Made by a program: the position numbers and the translations under genes. The notes under the pieces are model-generated. The model was given only the letters and a program-made list of their open reading frames with translations, had not been told where the DNA came from and did not search any database. Shown piece by piece: positions 60,434-64,000 of a stretch of DNA of 64,000 nt; the stretch's first letter is position 1, and every line of letters begins with the position of its first letter. The stretch is from Pantoea sp. Mb-10. Lineage in GTDB: Bacteria > Pseudomonadota > Gammaproteobacteria > Enterobacterales > Enterobacteriaceae. The stretch covers positions 98,670 through 162,669 of the forward strand of contig NZ_JAJSDX010000007.1 in assembly GCF_021272205.1 (NCBI RefSeq), given 5' to 3'.

Positions 60434-60601
60434 ACGCCATCTTTCACAGCGCTGTTGCGACAATTGCACAGCGCTTGTGCGAACGATTCCGCCTGAAGGT
60501 GGTAACGCTTACCTCCAGCCTGATGCCAGGCTACCATAGCACCCGGGAGCGTTTGCTCCACGCTTATCCTTGTGACTTGACGTTGAGGAACGCCCGCCAA
60601 C

Positions 60602-62518
60602 ATGCGTTTGTTTATTGCCGAAAAGCCCAGCCTGGCGCGCGCCATCGCTGATGTCCTGCCCAAACCGCACCGCCGAGGCGAAGGCTATATTGCCTGTGGC
60701 AATGAGGACATCGTGACCTGGTGTGTAGGGCACCTTCTTGAGCAGGCGCAGCCGGACAGCTACGACAGTCGCTATGCGCGCTGGAATCTTGCCGACCTGC
60801 CGATTATTCCTGAAAAGTGGCGCTTACAGCCGCGTCCCTCCGTGGCAAAACAGCTGAAAGTCATTGACGGCCTCCTCAAACAGGCCAACACGGTGGTGCA
60901 TGCGGGAGATCCCGATCGCGAAGGGCAGCTGTTAGTGGATGAAGTGCTGGATTACCTTCAGCTTGCCCCTGAAAAGCGCCAGCGTGCGCAGCGCTGTTTG
61001 ATCAATGACCTAAATCCTTCGGCCGTAGAGCGCGCGGTTAGCCGTCTGCGTGACAATCGAGAATTTATTCCGCTGTGCGTGTCCGCCCTGGCGCGCGCGC
61101 GCGCCGATTGGCTTTACGGCATCAACATGACGCGCGCCTGGACGCTGCTGGGACGCAACGCAGGCTACGACGGCGTGCTCTCCGTAGGACGCGTGCAGAC
61201 GCCGGTGCTGGGGCTGGTGGTGCGCCGTGACGAAGAGATCGAAAACTTTATCCCGAAAGATTACTTCGAGGTAAAGGCCCATATTGTCACGCCAGCGGGT
61301 GAGCGATTTGTTGCCAGCTGGGTACCCAGCGACGCCTGCGAGCCTTGGCAAGATGACGAGGGGCGATTACTGCATCGCCACTTGGCCGAGCATGTCTTGA
61401 CGCGCATTGAGGGCAAACCGGCGCACGTTACGGGTTACAACGACAAGCGTGAATCCGATACCGCGCCGCTGCCGTTTTCACTGTCCAGCCTGCAAATCGA
61501 GGCAGCTAAACGCTTTGGCTTGAGCGCGCAAACGGTGCTGGATTGCTGTCAGCGGCTGTACGAAACCCACAAGTTGATTACCTATCCCCGTTCGGATAGC
61601 CGTTACCTGCCGGATGAACATTTTGGCGGCAGGCACGCGGTACTCAAGGCCATTCAGGCACATCAACCTGAGATGACGCCGCCTGCGGATTTCGATCCCA
61701 ACCGGAAAAATCGCTGCTGGGACGACAAAAAAGTCGATGCTCACCACGCGATCATTCCCACGGCGCGGGCAAGCAAGGTGTCACTCACGGAAAACGAGGC
61801 CAATATCTACGGCCTGATCGCCCGTCAATATTTGATGCAGTTCTGCCCGGATGCGGTCTTTCGCAAATGCGTCATCGATCTTGAAATCGCTGGCGGCACA
61901 TTTGTCGCCAAAGCGCGTTTCCTGGCGGAGGCAGGCTGGCGGGCGCTGTTAGGCAGCAAAGAGCGCAATGAAGAAAACGACGGTATGCCGCTGCCGGTTG
62001 TTAGCAAAGGGGACACGCTGCTGTGCGAGCGGGGCGAAGTGCTGGCCAAGCAGACGCAGCCGCCGCGTCCATTCACCGATGCCACGCTACTTTCTGCCAT
62101 GACGGGCATTGCGCGCTTTGTGCAGGATAAAGAATTAAAGAAAGTACTGCGTGCGACCGATGGTTTAGGCACGGAGGCTACGCGTGCGGGCATTATCGAA
62201 CTGCTGTTCCGCCGCACGTTCCTGGTAAAGAAAGGCCGCTATATCCATGCGACAGACGCGGGCAGGGCGCTGATTCATGCCCTGCCGGAAATGGCAGCAC
62301 GGCCGGATATGACGGCGCACTGGGAGTCAACGCTAACCCGAATCAGCGAAAAAGCCTGTCGTTATGAGGAATTTATGCAGCCGCTGGTGCATACCTTAAG
62401 CAGTCTGATCGGCGAAGCCCGTCAGCAAACGTCACTGCAGTCATTCCGGGGATTAGCATCGCCCCGACCGAAGCGTAAAGGCAAACCGCAGCGCCGCAAA
62501 AGCAAGGAGACAGAATAA
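60602..62518 (+). CDS. topB: DNA topoisomerase III TopB
   Basis: A 638-residue type IA topoisomerase, a decatenase acting at replication forks. The Toprim domain has the catalytic Glu7 ([13 protein letters not shown]) and the metal motif [10 protein letters not shown] near 102. The active-site tyrosine is in [14 protein letters not shown] near residue 328. [29 protein letters not shown] is conserved. The basic tail ([16 protein letters not shown]) is a little shorter than in E. coli. Its TAA overlaps the ynjH ATG by one base. Confidence 0.96.
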   Translation: MRLFIAEKPSLARAIADVLPKPHRRGEGYIACGNEDIVTWCVGHLLEQAQPDSYDSRYARWNLADLPIIPEKWRLQPRPSVAKQLKVIDGLLKQANTVVHAGDPDREGQLLVDEVLDYLQLAPEKRQRAQRCLINDLNPSAVERAVSRLRDNREFIPLCVSALARARADWLYGINMTRAWTLLGRNAGYDGVLSVGRVQTPVLGLVVRRDEEIENFIPKDYFEVKAHIVTPAGERFVASWVPSDACEPWQDDEGRLLHRHLAEHVLTRIEGKPAHVTGYNDKRESDTAPLPFSLSSLQIEAAKRFGLSAQTVLDCCQRLYETHKLITYPRSDSRYLPDEHFGGRHAVLKAIQAHQPEMTPPADFDPNRKNRCWDDKKVDAHHAIIPTARASKVSLTENEANIYGLIARQYLMQFCPDAVFRKCVIDLEIAGGTFVAKARFLAEAGWRALLGSKERNEENDGMPLPVVSKGDTLLCERGEVLAKQTQPPRPFTDATLLSAMTGIARFVQDKELKKVLRATDGLGTEATRAGIIELLFRRTFLVKKGRYIHATDAGRALIHALPEMAARPDMTAHWESTLTRISEKACRYEEFMQPLVHTLSSLIGEARQQTSLQSFRGLASPRPKRKGKPQRRKSKETE

Positions 62519-62814
62519 TGCGTTTTTCGATTTTACTGCTAAGTGGAGCGCTGCTGGTAAGCGCTTCCGCACTGGCCAACCGCCCTGCTGAAAACAGCCG
62601 AATGGGCAATACCGATGTGGTGGTCGATATGCCACCAGAAGTCTGGACGCAGGGCCAAAATACGCAGCAGAATAACTGTCTGCAATGCTGTACCTACGAA
62701 AACCGCAGTTACTCAGAAGGAGCGGTGGTTAAAGCAGAGGGCGTGTTGCTACAGTGCGCGCGCGACGATCGCGTACTGGGCACTAATCCGCTAATCTGGA
62801 AAATCATTAAGTAA
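62518..62814 (+). CDS. ynjH: Exported DUF1496 protein YnjH
   Basis: A 98-residue protein of unknown function with a signal peptide (cleavage near SASALA-NRP). The mature part has the family motif CLQCCTYENRSYSEGAVVKAEGVLLQCARD, with four cysteines, so disulfides or metal binding are possible. The ATG overlaps the topB stop (TAATG) with GGAGACAG upstream, indicating translational coupling. A close E. coli homologue exists. Confidence 0.9.
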   Translation: MRFSILLLSGALLVSASALANRPAENSRMGNTDVVVDMPPEVWTQGQNTQQNNCLQCCTYENRSYSEGAVVKAEGVLLQCARDDRVLGTNPLIWKIIK

Positions 62815-62818
62815 CTAC

Positions 62819-62850
62819 GCGTGGCGCGTTGCAGCGCCACGCACGCTTTT
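62819..62850 (+). terminator. Rho-independent terminator after ynjH
   Basis: Stem GCGTGGCGC (62819-62827) with GCGCCACGC (62834-62842), then ACGCTTTT, five bases after the ynjH stop; its T run reaches the xthA stop codon. Confidence 0.75.
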
Positions 62851-63661
62851 AAGCCTCTAACTGGAAGCTGGACCACACTGGCGCATGGTCAGACGGCTTT
62901 TCCATTCCGCGAATAGCATAGTCGATACCGCTGGCGATGCAGCGTGACGCTAAAGGCTGACTGGCCAGCAGCAAATCGATACGCAGTCCACGATTGTCAT
63001 CAAAGCCTTTGGAACGGTAATCAAACCAAGAGAACTGGTCCGCCGTCTCGGGATGCTTTTGCCGCCAGGTATCCACCAGCCCCCAGCGCAGTAAACGGTC
63101 CATCCATTCCCGCTCCTCGGGAAGGAACGAACATTTTCCGGTGCGTAGCCAGCGCTTACGATTATCTTCGCCGATACCGATGTCGAGATCGCTGCTACTG
63201 ATGTTCATATCGCCCATGATCAACACCGGCTTATCCGCGCTCAGCGTCTGTTCAAGGAAGTCTTGCAGATCGCGGTAAAATTTCTCTTTAGCAGGAAACT
63301 TGATCGGATGATCGCGGCTTTCACCCTGTGGAAAATAGCCATTGATAACGGTGATATCGCCGATAGGGCTCGGGACCTCTGCAATGATCAAGCGACGCTG
63401 GGCATCTTCACTGTCACCCGGAAAGCCGCGGCGCACCGCAACGGGCGTTGCTTTGGTCAGTAGCGCTACGCCGTAATGGCCTTTCTGGCCGTGATAAAAC
63501 ACGTTGTAGCCGAGTTTGCTCACATCCTCGAGCGGGAACATGTCATCGTGAACTTTGGTTTCCTGCAAACCGATAACGTCGGGCTGATGTTGTTCAATTA
63601 ACGCTTCGAGCTGATGAGGCCGCGCACGCAAGCCGTTGATGTTAAATGAGACAAATTTCAT
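62849..63661 (-). CDS. xthA: Exodeoxyribonuclease III XthA
   Basis: A 270-residue AP endonuclease and 3'-5' exonuclease of base-excision repair. The EEP nuclease residues are present: [19 protein letters not shown] (metal Glu), [34 protein letters not shown] and [10 protein letters not shown] (catalytic Asp-His). The ATG at 63661 gives [11 protein letters not shown] as in E. coli; the frame's 32-residue upstream extension runs into the repeat region and is not conserved. Confidence 0.96.
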   Translation of the reverse strand: MKFVSFNINGLRARPHQLEALIEQHQPDVIGLQETKVHDDMFPLEDVSKLGYNVFYHGQKGHYGVALLTKATPVAVRRGFPGDSEDAQRRLIIAEVPSPIGDITVINGYFPQGESRDHPIKFPAKEKFYRDLQDFLEQTLSADKPVLIMGDMNISSSDLDIGIGEDNRKRWLRTGKCSFLPEEREWMDRLLRWGLVDTWRQKHPETADQFSWFDYRSKGFDDNRGLRIDLLLASQPLASRCIASGIDYAIRGMEKPSDHAPVWSSFQLEA

Positions 63662-63740
63662 TTCATTGCCGTTCAGTGCGTAAAAGATGGCGCGATGGTA
63701 ACGGCTTTTTCGCGAAATGTCATGGCTTGGGCTATCGAGA

Positions 63741-63834
63741 TTCTCACGCAGAAGCATGTGGCAGTGTGCGTCGGAATAAGCCTGGAGAAAAGGCGATGGT
63801 GGCGGGAGAAGGATAATTCGACGCGGCGCGTCTC
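63741..63834. repeat. Direct repeat copy 1 (tRNA-3'-end-containing unit)
   Basis: About 94 bases that recur at 63908-64000 with roughly 90 percent identity, at a period of 166-167 bases. On the minus strand the unit contains TCGAATCATCCTTCTCCCGCCACCA, split here as T-loop-like TCGAATC and acceptor-like TCTCCCGCCACCA. This resembles the 3' end of a tRNA including CCA. Confidence 0.75.
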
Positions 63835-63875
63835 ACCCTGCGGGCCGCGCTGACGCGCGTTGTCTCACTGCGTTT

Positions 63876-63907
63876 GACTCGAACCTTCGGATCGACGCTT
63901 CTCATCC
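63876..63907 (-). other. tRNA-Tyr-like T-arm fragment between the repeats
   Basis: On the minus strand GTCGATCCGAAGGTTCGAGTC resembles the variable-arm and T-arm region of enterobacterial tRNA-Tyr (in E. coli ATCGACTTCGAAGGTTCGAATC, from memory). No cloverleaf can be completed around it, so it is a fragment, not a tRNA gene. Confidence 0.4.
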
Positions 63908-64000
63908 TTCTCACGGAGAAGCATGTGGCAGTGTGCGTCTGAATAAGCCTGGGAAAATATGATGGTGGCGGGAGAAGGATGATTCGACGCGGCGCGTCTC
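63908..64000. repeat. Direct repeat copy 2, truncated by the window edge
   Basis: The second copy of the unit at 63741-63834, identical over most of its length; differences cluster around 63940-63961. The array may continue past the right edge. Confidence 0.75.

Larger units (their letters stand above)
63662..64000. other. Intergenic region upstream of xthA holding a tandem repeat
   Basis: No protein gene is seen. The stretch holds the xthA promoter region and two copies of a direct repeat, the second running into the window edge. Confidence 0.7.

Noticed and set aside
63876..63907. A tRNA gene near the right edge
   Set aside because: Only T-arm-like and acceptor-like pieces are present; no anticodon or D arm can be drawn, so it is listed as a fragment.
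63741..64000. CRISPR array
   Set aside because: Units are about 94 bases with a 73-base spacing and only two copies; this does not fit CRISPR repeat-spacer geometry, and no cas gene is present.

Overview
The window is chromosomal DNA from an enterobacterium (order Enterobacterales). Nearly every protein reads as a close relative of an Escherichia coli K-12 protein, and long runs of genes keep the E. coli order. The absence of nhaB, selD and mgrB from their usual slots and the general gene content suggest the Erwiniaceae (Pantoea/Erwinia type); that placement is inference. I see no rRNA, complete tRNA, insertion sequence, prophage or CRISPR array, and no broken gene. One gene (rsmF) is cut by the left edge.

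Layout: (A) About 1-33.4 kb follows the E. coli region rsmF-letB-letA-msrC-proQ-prc-htpX-yebQ-kdgR-yobH-yebO, then yobF-cspC-rlmA-yobD-manZYX-yoaE-pdeD-sdaA-nudL-pabB-yoaH-yoaB-yoaA-tsaB-yeaY-fadD-rnd. (B) About 33.4-48.3 kb is minEDC-ycgL-ycgM-ycgN-dsbB-fadR-ycgB-dadA-dadX-nhaP2, which in E. coli lies on the other side of the terminus. Three extra genes (a Bcr/CflA-type exporter, an orphan WbaP-type sugar-phosphate transferase and an unrecognised 77-residue protein) sit between dadX and nhaP2. (C) About 48.5-63.7 kb is yeaH-yeaG-mipA-yeaD-gapA-msrB-yeaC-pncA-ansA-sppA-ydjA-topB-ynjH-xthA. The last 260 bases hold two copies of a roughly 167-base direct repeat carrying tRNA-3'-end-like fragments.

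Functional groups: envelope lipid transport (LetA/LetB) and envelope quality control (Prc, HtpX, SppA, DsbB, MipA); RNA modification and chaperoning (RsmF, RlmA, TsaB, ProQ, CspC, RNase D); mannose PTS uptake; glycolysis (GapA); fatty-acid activation with its regulator (FadD, FadR, and a FadR-like site ahead of fadD); alanine and serine catabolism (DadA/DadX, SdaA); folate and NAD metabolism (PabB, PncA); division-site placement (MinCDE); DNA repair and topology (YoaA, XthA, TopB); methionine-sulfoxide repair (MsrC, MsrB); and the stress/stationary-phase set YeaG, YeaH and YcgB.

The most useful non-obvious items are: a 51-codon reading frame in the yoaE leader whose stop overlaps the yoaE start; a 24-codon yobF upstream of cspC; a GG-N10-GC sigma-54 promoter before yeaG; a Mlc/NagC-like operator before manX; a 12-bp perfect inverted repeat in the ycgM leader; a possible small RNA near 13.87-13.95 kb; and the terminal repeat. 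I do not see a clearly new multi-gene system.
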